Assembly: GCF_011250555.1 (NCBI RefSeq)
Contig: NZ_JAANMZ010000008.1
Coordinates: 41,306-105,305 of the forward strand
Origin: Bacillus sp. MM2020_4
GTDB lineage: Bacteria; Bacillota; Bacilli; Bacillales; Cytobacillaceae
Direction: 5' to 3'
Length of the DNA stretch: 64,000 nt
How positions within the stretch are numbered: the stretch's first letter is position 1; each line of letters opens with the position of its first letter. Both the position numbers and the translations under genes were made by a program. This document shows, piece after piece, positions 9,535 to 18,638 of the stretch. The notes below the pieces were generated by a model. It saw only the letters and a list, made by a program, of their open reading frames with translations. It was not told the DNA's origin and did no database searches.

Positions 9535-9855
9535 ATGAAAGAAGTAAAAACCGAACAAGAATACCGTGAGCAAATCGCAAAAGATGAACTAACTGTGGGT
9601 ATTTTTACCACTACTTGGTGTCCGGACTGTAAACGGTTAGCAATGTTCATTGATGAAGTAATTGAAGAGAACCATGATAAGCAATGGATTAAAGTGGACC
9701 GTGACGAATTTCCGGAAATTTCTGAGGAACAAAATGTGATGGGGATCCCTTCATTATTGGTTTTTAAAAACGGGGAAAAGTTGGCTCATTTACATAGTGC
9801 GAATGCTAAAACACAAGACCAAGTTAGAGAATTCATTAACAATTTTTCATCATAA
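9535..9855 (+). CDS. Thioredoxin-family protein with CPDC active site
   Basis: A 106-residue thioredoxin-fold protein. The redox motif WCPDC has cysteines at 29 and 32; the cis-proline loop is MGIPSLLVF near residue 66. CPDC differs from the CGPC of housekeeping TrxA, so this is one of the thioredoxin-like accessory proteins common in Bacillus (YtpP/YdbP class). The start at 9535 is favoured over 9529 because AGGGG (9521-9525) lies only 3 bases before the latter. Likely a cytoplasmic thiol reductase; partner unknown. Confidence 0.88.
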   Translation: MKEVKTEQEYREQIAKDELTVGIFTTTWCPDCKRLAMFIDEVIEENHDKQWIKVDRDEFPEISEEQNVMGIPSLLVFKNGEKLAHLHSANAKTQDQVREFINNFSS

Positions 9856-9860
9856 AATAG

Positions 9861-9902
9861 TAAAAAAAAGTGTCCTCATGAGTGTATTCATGAGGACATT
9901 AA
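9861..9902. terminator. Bidirectional terminator between thioredoxin-like gene and guaC
   Basis: An 11-bp perfect stem (TGTCCTCATGA at 9871-9881 with TCATGAGGACA at 9888-9898). The eight A at 9862-9869 become the T-tract for the minus-strand guaC transcript. Confidence 0.8.
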
Positions 9903-9918
9903 TCTTAGGGATATTATC

Positions 9919-10902
9919 TTAATAGATCTTATCGCCATTAAAAATAGAATTTTTCACGACGACATAATCTACGTTACGAATGGCTTCTAATTTGTTGCCA
10001 CCTGAATAGGAAATGGATGATTGAAGATCTTGCTCCATTTCGATTAACGTATCCATTAATGCGCCTCTATATTCGACAAACATTTTTTTGCCTTCTACAT
10101 TTTTCTTTTCCCCTTTTTGGAATTCCGATGCGGAACCAAAGTATTCTTTATAGAGCTTGCCATCTTTTTCAACGGTTTCACCTGGAGATTCTTCATGGCC
10201 GGCAAATAAAGAACCAATCATGACCATCTTCGCTCCGAATCTAACAGATTTAGCGATATCACCATGTGTTCGAATTCCACCATCAGCAATGACAGGTTTG
10301 CTTGCTGCCTTTGCACACCAACGAAGTGCGGCTAATTGCCAGCCACCAGTTCCAAAACCAGTCTTAATCTTCGTAATACACACCTTTCCTGGTCCAATGC
10401 CCACTTTTGTTGCATCTGCACCAGCATGTTCCAATTCTCTTACTGCTTCTGGAGTACCAACATTACCGGCAATCACAAAGCTTTGAGGTAATAATTTTTT
10501 AATATGCTTAATCATTTCGATCACTGCATTGGAATGACCATGCGCAATATCGATTGTTATGAATTCAGGCGTAAGCTGTGCAGCGGCTAATTGTTGGACA
10601 AATTGATATTCTTCCTCTTTGACGCCTACACTAATTGAAGCGATCAATCCACGAGATTTCATATCTTTAATGAAAGAAAGGCGTCTTTCAGGTTCGAAAC
10701 GGTGCATGATATAGAAGTAACCATTTTCTGCTAAGTAAATGGAAATCTTTTCATCGATAATAGTTTGCATATTTGCGGGAACCACAGGTAATTTAAAGGT
10801 ATAACTACCTAAAGTGACAGATGTATCACACTCTGATCGGCTATTTACTATACACTTTGCAGGAACCAATTGAATATCTTCGTAATCAAATACATTTTCC
10901 AT
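9919..10902 (-). CDS. guaC: GMP reductase
   Basis: A 327-residue IMPDH/GMPR-family TIM barrel that converts GMP to IMP with NADPH, allowing purine interconversion. Visible elements are the N-terminal [10 protein letters not shown], the catalytic Cys loop [19 protein letters not shown] (around residues 167-185), and [19 protein letters not shown]. No CBS domains are present, which separates it from GuaB. The start at 10902 is chosen over a GTG at 10911 because AGGGGTG itself forms the ribosome binding site. Monocistronic, with a terminator below it. Confidence 0.95.
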   Translation of the reverse strand: MENVFDYEDIQLVPAKCIVNSRSECDTSVTLGSYTFKLPVVPANMQTIIDEKISIYLAENGYFYIMHRFEPERRLSFIKDMKSRGLIASISVGVKEEEYQFVQQLAAAQLTPEFITIDIAHGHSNAVIEMIKHIKKLLPQSFVIAGNVGTPEAVRELEHAGADATKVGIGPGKVCITKIKTGFGTGGWQLAALRWCAKAASKPVIADGGIRTHGDIAKSVRFGAKMVMIGSLFAGHEESPGETVEKDGKLYKEYFGSASEFQKGEKKNVEGKKMFVEYRGALMDTLIEMEQDLQSSISYSGGNKLEAIRNVDYVVVKNSIFNGDKIY

Positions 10903-10945
10903 GAATTGCACCCCTAAACACGAATATTTAAGATTAATAACTTAT

Positions 10946-10960
10946 TATTGTTCGTACATT
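10946..10960 (-). promoter_or_regulatory. Possible PurR box upstream of guaC
   Basis: On the minus strand the core CGAACAAT matches the 3' part of the PurBox consensus (AWWWCCGAACWWT) with two mismatches in the 5' half. B. subtilis guaC is reported to belong to the PurR regulon. Only one box is clear, so this is tentative. Confidence 0.3.
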
Positions 10961-11112
10961 TGCTAATTTACATTATTTTTATTAGCTTGTCAAAGGTTTC
11001 GATGTTATTTTTACTAAATTTGCAGATTTTTATTAAATATTAAAGACAAATAAGGTAAACGTCGTGGATGCCCCTTTCATAAGATACATTATCTGAAATA
11101 CGGGGTGATTTC

Positions 11113-11592
11113 TTGAAGCGTTGGTTGAAAGCCATTATTTTACTTTATTTATCTCTTTTGTTTTTCGGTAGTTTTTTGGCAATAACTGTTCTAATGGCAG
11201 GATTTCTCGAAAAAACACTGCCATTCATTCCCCAAATTAAGAATTTCCTTTTCTATTTCTTTTCGGGAGCCATTGGAGGGTCACTAAGGCATCTCTATAT
11301 GTTCTGTTCTCATTATATGGAGGACGAATTACAAGATTATCGTAAATGGATTATGTATATTTTTTATCCTATTTTCGCAACAGGAACGGCGGTCATGGCA
11401 GTCACCTTAATTCGAAGCGGATTCCTTCAAATTGAATTCACTAATTATGGGGATACGCCATACGGAGCAATAAGCATCGCATTTATTGTAGGATTTAGCT
11501 TCAACCGGTTTCTTAATTTACTAAATGCCGTCTCAAAAAATTTATTCAAATCAAAGAAGGGTCAGCAGGGCAATTCAGAAATCGATAATTGA
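11113..11592 (+). CDS. Membrane protein of unknown function (159 aa)
   Basis: Starts at TTG with GGGGTGA five bases upstream. There are four predicted membrane segments (about 5-28, 42-58, 78-100 and 115-134) and a basic cytoplasmic tail. A conserved-looking polar loop, GGSLRHLYMFCSHYMEDELQ (residues 56-75), lies between helices 2 and 3. The topology and single-gene setting are consistent with a Bacillaceae integral membrane protein, but I do not recognise the family. Divergent from guaC. Confidence 0.65.
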   Translation: MKRWLKAIILLYLSLLFFGSFLAITVLMAGFLEKTLPFIPQIKNFLFYFFSGAIGGSLRHLYMFCSHYMEDELQDYRKWIMYIFYPIFATGTAVMAVTLIRSGFLQIEFTNYGDTPYGAISIAFIVGFSFNRFLNLLNAVSKNLFKSKKGQQGNSEIDN

Positions 11593-11681
11593 TACTCTTT
11601 TAGTCAACATAAAAAGTATTATAGAGATCAATACTAAATCGGAATGCATGTTCAAAAACAGTCATGGAAGGAGAGCAGAGA

Positions 11682-11816
11682 ATGGATCAGCGATATAGCA
11701 CTGATGATGATGCTACTGTGGAATTAAAAAAGGCTCTTCAAAAAAGTAAACCTAGAAGCAATATCAAAATGAGTGAAGCAGAGGTAAGGATGAAAAAGCA
11801 AGCCAAGAAAAGTTAA
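11682..11816 (+). CDS. Small hydrophilic protein (44 aa)
   Basis: An ATG frame preceded by GGAAGGAGAG. The product is highly charged, starts MDQRYSTDDDATVELKKAL and ends in a lysine-rich tail. It lies between the 159-aa membrane protein and another small ORF. Its composition is compatible with a small spore or DNA-associated protein, but no known family was recognised. Confidence 0.5.
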   Translation: MDQRYSTDDDATVELKKALQKSKPRSNIKMSEAEVRMKKQAKKS

Positions 11817-11846
11817 GTTAAGTGACATACTATTTGGAGGTAACCC

Positions 11847-11993
11847 ATGAAAAAGCAAAATCCAATTGAATTCAACGGTCGGGTATTGGATCAAAGAAAT
11901 ACCCTAACTGGCCCTGACGATGCAGGAAAAGGATTTTACCCAGAACGACCACAAAATGTGCCCATTCAGCAGGGAAAGAGTAAAAAGGGTTAA
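11847..11993 (+). CDS. Small hydrophilic protein (48 aa)
   Basis: An ATG frame with TTTGGAGG seven bases upstream. The product starts MKKQNPIEFNGRVLDQRN and is rich in Gly, Pro, Gln and Lys, so it is probably disordered. It follows the 44-aa ORF by 30 bp and is closed by a terminator, so the two may be co-transcribed. No function assigned. Confidence 0.55.
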   Translation: MKKQNPIEFNGRVLDQRNTLTGPDDAGKGFYPERPQNVPIQQGKSKKG

Positions 11994-12005
11994 GAGTCTT
12001 TTACG

Positions 12006-12035
12006 AAAGGGAGGGGTAAACCTTCTCTTTTTCTT
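12006..12035 (+). terminator. Terminator after small ORF pair
   Basis: AGGGAGGG pairs with CCTTCTCT (two G-U pairs), loop GTAAA, followed by TTTTTCTT. Confidence 0.65.
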
Positions 12036-12135
12036 ATGGATAACCGGCAGGAGTCCTGCATAGGCATTTAAGTTTAATTCTTATATTCCTATTGGTATGA
12101 TGGGAGTGTACTCCTAATAGAAAGGACAAATGAAT

Positions 12136-13137
12136 ATGGCAACCATTCAATTACCAGTGTCTGTCTTAAATTTAGCCCCCATACGCGAGGGACATAGCCC
12201 GAAAGAAGCGATCGATGCCATGGTGGAACTAGCACAAGCAGTTGAAAAAATGGGCTATCAGCGCTATTGGATTGCAGAGCACCATAATACGCCTACACTT
12301 GTCAGTTCTGCCACGTCTATTTTAATCAAACATACATTAGAACATACTGATCACATCCGGGTGGGATCTGGCGGTGTGATGCTACCCAATCATTCACCAT
12401 TAGTTGTAGCCGAACAATTTGGAACAATGGCAACGATTTACCCAAATCGTGTGGATCTTGGGCTTGGCCGAGCTCCCGGCACGGACATGATGACCGCAAG
12501 TGCTTTAAGGCGCTCGAAAAATGATTCTGTTTATACATTTCCTGATGATGTTAATGCCTTGCTTACCTATTTTGGTCCTGAAGAAAGGCAAAGTTATGTG
12601 AGAGCCTATCCAGGTGTCGGTACGAATATTCCAATTTATATTCTCGGTTCGTCAACAGATTCTGCCTACCTAGCTGCAAGATTAGGTTTGCCATATGTAT
12701 TTGCATCCCATTTTGCGCCAAGGTATATGGAAGAAGCGATATCAATTTATCGCAGTCGTTTCCAGCCTTCTGAGTACTTAGATAAGCCCTATATGATGGT
12801 CTGTTTAAACGTTATTGCTGCTGAAACGGATGAGGAAGCAAATTGGCAGTCGACAACGATGCAGCAATTTTTCCTTAATGTAGTAAGAGGTTCAAGAAAT
12901 CCGTTGCAACCTCCTGTTGAGAACATGGATGAGATTTGGAATTCAGCGGAGAAGGATATGGCATCATCGATGTCTAGCGTGACCCTAATGGGCAGTAAAG
13001 AGACAGTCAAACAACAACTCATTCATTTCCAAGAAAAATATAACGTTGATGAACTCATGGCGGTATCCTATATTTATGATCTTGACAAACAAAAACGTTC
13101 GTATGAAATTTTAAAAGAGATTGTGGACGGTGAATAG
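12136..13137 (+). CDS. LLM-class (luciferase-like) flavin-dependent oxidoreductase
   Basis: A 333-residue bacterial-luciferase-like monooxygenase of the YwcH/YhbW group. It shows the N-terminal strand [24 protein letters not shown] flavin site ([13 protein letters not shown], residues 39-51), [14 protein letters not shown] and [11 protein letters not shown]. It would use FMNH2 with oxygen; substrate unknown. ATG codons at 12130 and 12136 are both possible. GAAAGGA at 12119-12126 is better spaced for 12136. Single gene with a terminator shared with serC. Confidence 0.88.
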   Translation: MATIQLPVSVLNLAPIREGHSPKEAIDAMVELAQAVEKMGYQRYWIAEHHNTPTLVSSATSILIKHTLEHTDHIRVGSGGVMLPNHSPLVVAEQFGTMATIYPNRVDLGLGRAPGTDMMTASALRRSKNDSVYTFPDDVNALLTYFGPEERQSYVRAYPGVGTNIPIYILGSSTDSAYLAARLGLPYVFASHFAPRYMEEAISIYRSRFQPSEYLDKPYMMVCLNVIAAETDEEANWQSTTMQQFFLNVVRGSRNPLQPPVENMDEIWNSAEKDMASSMSSVTLMGSKETVKQQLIHFQEKYNVDELMAVSYIYDLDKQKRSYEILKEIVDGE

Positions 13138-13218
13138 ATTTTACCATCACAAAAGGCATGTACATTAAGTAAGATTTAGTTCATAAAAAAGAATAGAACG
13201 GTACTATCTGACTAAAAA

Positions 13219-13256
13219 TGGAGGTCATTCTTTTTACAAGAATGCCTCCGTTTTTC
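13219..13256. terminator. Bidirectional terminator (LLM oxidoreductase / serC)
   Basis: GGAGG-CATTCTT (13220-13232, with one bulged T) pairs with AAGAATG-CCTCC (13238-13249). T-tracts flank it on both strands. Confidence 0.8.
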
Positions 13257-13262
13257 ATTTAT

Positions 13263-14360
13263 TTAGCTATTTTTCTTTTGGAATACACCCATAAACTCAC
13301 TGAATGCCTTGCATGTTTCAAACGGAACGGCGTTATAAGCTGATACACGGCATCCACCGATGGAGCGATGACCGTTAACTCCTACAAAGCCTTCTTGTTT
13401 AGCCTGTTCTAAGAATTTCTTCTCTAATTCTTTTGATTTTAAATTAAAGGTGATGTTCATTAGTGAACGGCTATCTGGCGCAGCATGGCCTATGTAAAAA
13501 CCATTGCTAGTTTCGATTGTATGATAGATAAGATTAGCTTTGTTTTCATTTTGCTCAGCAATAGCAGATAATCCGCCGAATTCACGAACCCAGTTAAGAA
13601 CCTCTCCCAGCATGTAAATGCCAAAGGTTGGCGGTGTATTATATAGGGAGTTGTTTTTAGCATGTGTGCTGTACTTTAACATTGATGGGATATTGGTGTT
13701 CGCTTGCTCAAGGAAATCCTTACGAATAATGACAACAGTTACGCCAGAAGGGCCAAGATTTTTCTGGGCGCCGGCATAGATGAAAGCAAATTTACTGACA
13801 TCAATCGGCCTTGATAGAATATCGCTCGACATATCTGCAACAAGCGGTACATCCCCAGTGTCTGGAAAATCTGCCCACTGTGTACCATAAATTGTATTAT
13901 TGGAAGTTAGATGTAAATAGGCATCATCTGGATGAAACTTTAATTCTGAAACAGTTGGTATGTTTCGGTAATTTCCATCTTTAGCAGAAGCTGCCTGATA
14001 AACATCCCCAAACAATTTCGCCTCTGCGAATGCTTTTTCAGACCAAGAACCGGTCATCACATATCCAGCCTTTTTACCCGGTTTTAAAAAGTTCATTGGG
14101 ATCATGGAAAACTGAAGACTGGCTCCGCCTTGGAGAAACAGTACTTCGTATTGATCCGGGATAGACAGTAGTTCCTTTAAGCGGTTAATGGCCTGATTAT
14201 GAACTTCCTCATAGGTACTGCTCCGGTGGCTAAGCTCCATGACTGACATTCCAGTACCACGAAAATCGATTAGTTCTGCTTGGGCTTTTTCGAGGACTGA
14301 AATAGGTAATGCAGATGGCCCAGCATTAAAATTGTATGCCCGTTGTGTTTTCACTGTCAT
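13263..14360 (-). CDS. serC: Phosphoserine aminotransferase
   Basis: A 365-residue PLP-dependent class V aminotransferase that makes 3-phosphoserine from 3-phosphohydroxypyruvate and glutamate, in serine biosynthesis. Diagnostic stretches are the N-terminal YNFNAGPSALP, the PLP-lysine segment FAFIYAGAQKNLGPSGVT (Lys near residue 197), and the C-terminal GHRSIGGCRVSAYNA. Length is normal for the family. The start has AGGGAGAG eight bases upstream. No serA is nearby. Confidence 0.96.
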   Translation of the reverse strand: MTVKTQRAYNFNAGPSALPISVLEKAQAELIDFRGTGMSVMELSHRSSTYEEVHNQAINRLKELLSIPDQYEVLFLQGGASLQFSMIPMNFLKPGKKAGYVMTGSWSEKAFAEAKLFGDVYQAASAKDGNYRNIPTVSELKFHPDDAYLHLTSNNTIYGTQWADFPDTGDVPLVADMSSDILSRPIDVSKFAFIYAGAQKNLGPSGVTVVIIRKDFLEQANTNIPSMLKYSTHAKNNSLYNTPPTFGIYMLGEVLNWVREFGGLSAIAEQNENKANLIYHTIETSNGFYIGHAAPDSRSLMNITFNLKSKELEKKFLEQAKQEGFVGVNGHRSIGGCRVSAYNAVPFETCKAFSEFMGVFQKKNS

Positions 14361-14574
14361 AATTTTCTCTCCCTATTTTTTATTTACTTGAATATATCAT
14401 ATATTTTAAAAATTTGGGAAATTAAAGCGGTTACATGATGAAAATAAATTTGAGGATGAAAAATGCGTTAATGGAGGGGGGGATTGATAAGCAATTTTTT
14501 TGAGGTTGTGAAATTATTTACAGAAAAAGCTATCCGATTTAGCAGATGGATATTTATCAATTATATGAAAATTC

Positions 14575-14604
14575 TTAACAAAGGAGTCTTGTCTACTGTA
14601 TAAT
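14575..14604 (+). promoter_or_regulatory. SigA-type promoter of purU
   Basis: TTAACA (14575-14580), an 18-bp spacer and a perfect TATAAT (14599-14604). Its position shows that the upstream in-frame ATG at 14603 lies inside the -10 box and cannot be the start. Confidence 0.7.
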
Positions 14605-14635
14605 GGTGGTCATTAACAGAAAGGAAAATAAACAT

Positions 14636-15535
14636 ATGAATTTCACTATTAAAAATCAAATCGAACAATTTAAACAACATAACCAAAATCGTGGGCGTTT
14701 GTTAGTTAGCTGCCCGGATCAGCCTGGGATCGTGTCAGCCATCTCGCAATTTTTATTTTCTTTTGATGCCAATATCATTGAGTCCAGTCAGTACTCAACC
14801 AATCCTGAGGGCGGCCTATTTTTTATTCGGATTGAGTTTGAATGCCCGTTATTAAAAACAAAAGAAAACAAAATGGTGCTAAAATTTACTGAAATTGCCG
14901 CAAAATTTTCGATGGACTGGCGTTTAACTCCTGTTTACAAAGTGAAGAAAGCGGCGATATTTGTATCAAAGGAACTTCACTGCCTGTTGGAACTTTTATG
15001 GGAATGGCAAAGCGGGGATTTAATGTCTGAGATCGCTTTAGTTATTAGTAATCATGAAGAGGCGAGAGAGGTGGTGGAAGGTTTAAATATCCCATTCTAT
15101 TATATTCCGGCAAATAAAGAGATTCGAGAACAAGTAGAAGAACAACAGCTGCAGCTACTCAATGAGTATGCTATAGATGTGATTGTTTTAGCGCGCTATA
15201 TGCAAATATTAACACCAAAATTCGTGGAAGCTAATGCGAAAAAAATTATCAATATCCACCACTCCTTCTTACCAGCGTTTATTGGCGCAAGACCGTATGA
15301 ACGAGCCTATGAACGCGGAGTGAAAATTATTGGCGCGACTGCTCATTTTGTGACGAATGATTTGGACGAAGGGCCAATTATTGAACAGGACATTGCTCGA
15401 GTCGATCACCGTTCAGATGTCGATACCCTAAAAAAATTGGGTCGTACGATTGAACGAAGTGTATTGGCAAGGGCAGTAAAATGGCATATAGAAGACCGAA
15501 TTATTGTCCATCAAAATAAAACGATTGTTTTTTAA
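14636..15535 (+). CDS. purU: Formyltetrahydrofolate deformylase
   Basis: A 299-residue enzyme that hydrolyses 10-formyl-THF to formate and THF, balancing one-carbon pools for purine synthesis. The N-terminal ACT domain (residues 18-90) begins with GRLLVSCPDQPGIVSAIS. The C-terminal formyltransferase-fold domain carries IINIHHSFLPAFIGARPYERA (catalytic Asn and His) and GATAHFVTNDLDEGPII (catalytic Asp). Start 14636 is set by AGAAAGGA ten bases upstream and by the promoter overlapping the alternative ATG. Confidence 0.95.
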   Translation: MNFTIKNQIEQFKQHNQNRGRLLVSCPDQPGIVSAISQFLFSFDANIIESSQYSTNPEGGLFFIRIEFECPLLKTKENKMVLKFTEIAAKFSMDWRLTPVYKVKKAAIFVSKELHCLLELLWEWQSGDLMSEIALVISNHEEAREVVEGLNIPFYYIPANKEIREQVEEQQLQLLNEYAIDVIVLARYMQILTPKFVEANAKKIINIHHSFLPAFIGARPYERAYERGVKIIGATAHFVTNDLDEGPIIEQDIARVDHRSDVDTLKKLGRTIERSVLARAVKWHIEDRIIVHQNKTIVF

Positions 15536-15546
15536 CGGAAGGTTCT

Positions 15547-15600
15547 GTTCATTCGGAAAATGGGAGGAAGTATGCCTTGACCGAATGAGCTTTCTTTTTG
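15547..15600. terminator. Terminator after purU
   Basis: TTCATTCGG (15548-15556) pairs with CCGAATGAG (15581-15589) around a long loop and is followed by TTTCTTTTT. Confidence 0.6.
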
Positions 15601-15633
15601 CTGTAACGTAGAATGGTAAAATTCTAAGGATAC

Positions 15634-16236
15634 TTAGAATTTAAATACATGCCGTCCAATCACTAATGTTGTCGGTTTTGAATCAAGCCAACGACTAGTA
15701 GCAATGGCAGGATTATAGAAAAATAACGACCCGGCTGCTATATTCCGGCTCCCATTCATTGCTTCATGAACGGCTTTAATAGAATCCGCATCAGCAGGTT
15801 TATCGATTTGACCATTCTGTACAGGCTGAAATTGACCCTTTTGATATATAACCTCTTTAATTGTGTTAGGGAAGGAGACGCTATCAACTCTGTTAAGCAC
15901 AACACAGGCTACAGCTACTTTTCCTTGATAGGGCTCATTTTGTGCTTCAGCCCTAACTAGTCTAGCAAGCAGATTGATTTCGTATTCTGAATTTCCCACA
16001 ACGATTTCCGGTTTCGTTGTTGTTTCTTCTGATTTATTTGTATGTACAATCTCCCCAATGTTAATGAAATCAAGATTTTGAATTTGCGGGTTAAGTCTTG
16101 CTATATCTGCTAACTTAAGGCTATTATCTCTTGCAATTTTAGACATGGTATCCCCGCTTTTAACGGTGTAAGCAAAAGCCGGGGAAGCAAATAAGAGTGC
16201 AATCACTACTGTCAATGTGGAAATTAGTTTTTTCAT
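15634..16236 (-). CDS. LysM-SleB-type cell wall hydrolase (YkvT-like)
   Basis: A 200-residue secreted protein: signal peptide (residues 1-22, cleavage after FAYA-type site), one LysM peptidoglycan-binding domain (YTVKSGDTMSKIARDN, about 23-66), a linker, then the SleB/CwlJ Hydrolase_2 domain (about 87-200; RLVRAEAQNEPYQGKVAVA with the catalytic Glu). Such enzymes cut peptidoglycan or spore cortex. Strong RBS AGGAGGG. A second, LysM-less relative is at 39397-40071. Role in germination or wall turnover is inferred. Confidence 0.9.
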   Translation of the reverse strand: MKKLISTLTVVIALLFASPAFAYTVKSGDTMSKIARDNSLKLADIARLNPQIQNLDFINIGEIVHTNKSEETTTKPEIVVGNSEYEINLLARLVRAEAQNEPYQGKVAVACVVLNRVDSVSFPNTIKEVIYQKGQFQPVQNGQIDKPADADSIKAVHEAMNGSRNIAAGSLFFYNPAIATSRWLDSKPTTLVIGRHVFKF

Positions 16237-16367
16237 CGATCTATTCCCTCCTAGTTGAATTCTCGTAAATCGTTTATTAGTTTCTATTTCTATGAATGAA
16301 AGAGATAGATTAGTATTACAGTTTCTTTACATAGATAGGAGAGATTCTTGATTCCCGCATTTATATG

Positions 16368-16403
16368 AAAAAGGACTAACCAGTCGTGGTTTGTCCTTTT
16401 TTT
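16368..16403. terminator. Orphan bidirectional hairpin between divergent genes
   Basis: AAAGGAC (16370-16376) pairs with GTCCTTT (16393-16399), with an inner ACCA/TGGT pairing and T-tracts on both strands. It lies between two divergent start regions, with no gene reading into it from either side, and may insulate the liaI-like promoter. Confidence 0.55.
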
Positions 16404-16435
16404 ATGCATGAATAAATTGGTCCTGCATCACCTAA

Positions 16436-16445
16436 GTCTTAAGAC
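16436..16445. promoter_or_regulatory. Palindrome upstream of liaIH-like genes
   Basis: GTCTTAAGAC is a perfect 10-bp palindrome about 110 bp upstream of the liaI-like start. In B. subtilis the liaI promoter is activated by LiaR at an inverted repeat, so this is a candidate operator. The match to LiaR was not verified. Confidence 0.35.
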
Positions 16446-16553
16446 CGATGGAAAAATCAAGCTCAAGCGCAATTATGAAACATCCTGAAAAAAGGTAAGA
16501 TGGAATCAAGATAAGGAAAACAAATTGGATAGGAAATTAAGGAGGAAAATATA

Positions 16554-16898
16554 ATGAAAAAATTTGGTTTACTGGTAGCCGGCGGCCTTGCCGCGATAAT
16601 TTTGCTAAAAACAATTGGACCAATGGTGGGATTACTGGTTAGTCTAGCGATTCTGTACTTCATCTTTAAGCAGTTTTTAAAAACGGAATCATTAGGGATG
16701 AAAATCGGCTTAATCATTATCGGCTTATTGGTTCTTTCAACAACAATCCATCACATCCCAGCTCTTATTGGAGTGGGTGCTGCATATGTGCTCTATCTTG
16801 TCTATAAAAATTGGAACAATAACAAAAAAACGGCAGCAAAAAATGAAATGGATCCATTTGTTAGTTTTGAAAATCAATGGAATGAATTAAAAAAATAA
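16554..16898 (+). CDS. liaI: LiaI-like small membrane protein
   Basis: A 114-residue protein with three or four short hydrophobic segments (about 5-22, 24-40, 48-64 and 66-82). It ends in a polar tail with FVSFENQWNELKK. The layout (small membrane protein, acidic/aromatic tail, directly upstream of a PspA homologue) matches B. subtilis LiaI, the membrane anchor for LiaH. Strong RBS AAGGAGG. The liaGFSR genes that normally follow are absent, so the controlling system must lie elsewhere. Confidence 0.7.
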   Translation: MKKFGLLVAGGLAAIILLKTIGPMVGLLVSLAILYFIFKQFLKTESLGMKIGLIIIGLLVLSTTIHHIPALIGVGAAYVLYLVYKNWNNNKKTAAKNEMDPFVSFENQWNELKK

Positions 16899-16922
16899 AA
16901 ATTGCTAAAGGGGAAATAGTAC

Positions 16923-17576
16923 ATGACAAACTTATTTACAAGAATAAAAGATATTATCGTCGCAGATTTAAATGAAACGCTACATCAAAAGGAAAAACAA
17001 AATCCGATTGCTAAACTCAATCAATACCTCCACCAATGTGAGCAGGAAGCAGCAAAGGTTGGGAAATTGGTAGAACGTCAGTCGCAATTAAAAGATGAAT
17101 TTACCAGAGAGCATAACCTAGCAAGGGAATTAGCTGAAAAAAGAAAGTACCAAGCAGAACTTGCTTTAAAAGCTGGGGAAGAAGAACTCTGCCAATTTGC
17201 TACGGCCGAGCATCAGCATTATTCAGAACGTATGCAGCGCTTAGAGGCATCACTTGAACAGGCAACAGAGCAGTTAATTGAATTAGAAATAAAATATGAA
17301 GAAATGAAGCAAAAACTAAAGGATATGCATTTACGAAGAATGGAATTAATGGGCAGGGAAAATATTACACGTGCCAACATCGGAATGAACCAGGTGTTAG
17401 AATCTGATTCTTACCACCAAAAGTCATTCTCGAAGTTTAAAGATATTGAGCACTACCTCGACCGGTTAGAACAAAAAGTTAGCAAGTCCTTCAGCAACAG
17501 TAGCTTTGATGCCCAGCTGACACAGTTAGAAAAAAAAATGAGTAGGGACAATTCCTTAACATTAACGAAAGAATAA
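16923..17576 (+). CDS. liaH: PspA/IM30-family protein (LiaH-like)
   Basis: A 217-residue, almost fully helical, coiled-coil protein of the PspA/Vipp1/LiaH (ESCRT-III-like) family. It has the N-terminal amphipathic start NLFTRIKDIIVADLNE and a long coiled coil to about residue 150. It is expected to form large ring or rod assemblies and protect the membrane during cell-envelope stress. It follows the LiaI-like gene by 24 bp and ends the operon at a terminator. Confidence 0.88.
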   Translation: MTNLFTRIKDIIVADLNETLHQKEKQNPIAKLNQYLHQCEQEAAKVGKLVERQSQLKDEFTREHNLARELAEKRKYQAELALKAGEEELCQFATAEHQHYSERMQRLEASLEQATEQLIELEIKYEEMKQKLKDMHLRRMELMGRENITRANIGMNQVLESDSYHQKSFSKFKDIEHYLDRLEQKVSKSFSNSSFDAQLTQLEKKMSRDNSLTLTKE

Positions 17577-17583
17577 ATAAAGA

Positions 17584-17616
17584 AAGGGAAGTGATGTAGG
17601 AATCACTTCCCTTTTG
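17584..17616. terminator. Terminator after liaH-like gene
   Basis: A 10-bp perfect stem (GGGAAGTGAT at 17586-17595 with ATCACTTCCC at 17602-17611) followed by TTTT. Confidence 0.75.
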
Positions 17617-17668
17617 CAATAGGGTAACAAAAAATGCAAGAGTGATGGTTATTTTTATGATTGATTCC

Positions 17669-18517
17669 TTAACCATTTTCCCTTTTAATCATCCTTCTCT
17701 TCAACTTTTCTTCTGTAGATGAACCCTCAACGGGGGTAAAAATGCTGCACCATAAATCTGTATTTCCATGAACTTGTAAGGAAGATAAATTAAATAGCAT
17801 TTTTCCTGCTTTGGAATGCCTAAATTCAATTAAAACTTCGGGTGCCATACTTACCTGGTTTTCTTGCCATAAAGTCTTAAACTCTGGATTAAGATTAGTC
17901 ATTTCATCGAGAAATTGAGTGTACCACTCATCCCCCAAATATTGTCCATAATAAACTCGAAAGATGGATAGAAAGCCTTTCACAAAATGCTCCCAATTGA
18001 CGGCTAGAGACCTCAATTCTTTCCTAGTAAACACTATGCGGATTAAGTTTCTCTGTTCAATGGGAATTTGTTCAAAATCCAAAAATACATAGGCCGCTGC
18101 AGGATTCCAACCAACGATTTGAAAATGTCGGTCAGTGATCAACGAAGGGCAATATTTTAATTCTGTTAATATTTTTTCTAAAGATGGGGAAATTTTTGTT
18201 TGTAAAACTTCTTGTTTATACACATTTGTGTTTACTTCTAATGCTAAATCGTATAGATACTTTCGTTCATCGTTATTTAATTGGAGAGCAGTTGCTATAG
18301 AATCTAGTACAGAAGAAGAGACCTTAATATCTCTCCCTTGCTCTAGCCATGTGTACCAGGTAGTGCTCACACCCGCTAACTGGGCGACTTCCTCTCTCCT
18401 TAATCCTGGTGTTCTCCTCCTAGCCCCAGTTGGAAATCCTAGTGATTGAGGCTGAATATTTGCACGTTTAGACTTTAAAAAAGCGGAAAGTGCTTCTAAT
18501 CTAGTTTTACTATTCAT
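17669..18517 (-). CDS. XRE-family regulator with MmyB-type ligand domain
   Basis: A 282-residue transcription regulator. The N-terminal helix-turn-helix (residues 12-78) includes RRTPGLRREEVAQLAGVSTT, the hallmark of the MmyB-like class. The C-terminal MmyB domain (about 105-265) contains DRHFQIVGWNPAA and is a PAS-like pocket; in studied relatives it can bind fatty acids. It is divergent from a fabF gene, suggesting control of that gene in response to a lipid signal. That link is inferred from position only. Confidence 0.88.
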   Translation of the reverse strand: MNSKTRLEALSAFLKSKRANIQPQSLGFPTGARRRTPGLRREEVAQLAGVSTTWYTWLEQGRDIKVSSSVLDSIATALQLNNDERKYLYDLALEVNTNVYKQEVLQTKISPSLEKILTELKYCPSLITDRHFQIVGWNPAAAYVFLDFEQIPIEQRNLIRIVFTRKELRSLAVNWEHFVKGFLSIFRVYYGQYLGDEWYTQFLDEMTNLNPEFKTLWQENQVSMAPEVLIEFRHSKAGKMLFNLSSLQVHGNTDLWCSIFTPVEGSSTEEKLKRRMIKRENG

Positions 18518-18638
18518 TTTACATTACTCCTGACAGATAGTGATAATCATATTACTAATTATACTAGGATAAACAACAACTTGTAATAGGATACGTGTTG
18601 TGTGAAAATATGGATAATCTTGACTAGGGGGAATAAAT

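Noticed and set aside
14603..14635. purU start at ATG 14603
   Set aside because: The ATG overlaps the TATAAT of the promoter; the RBS AGAAAGGA lies downstream of it.
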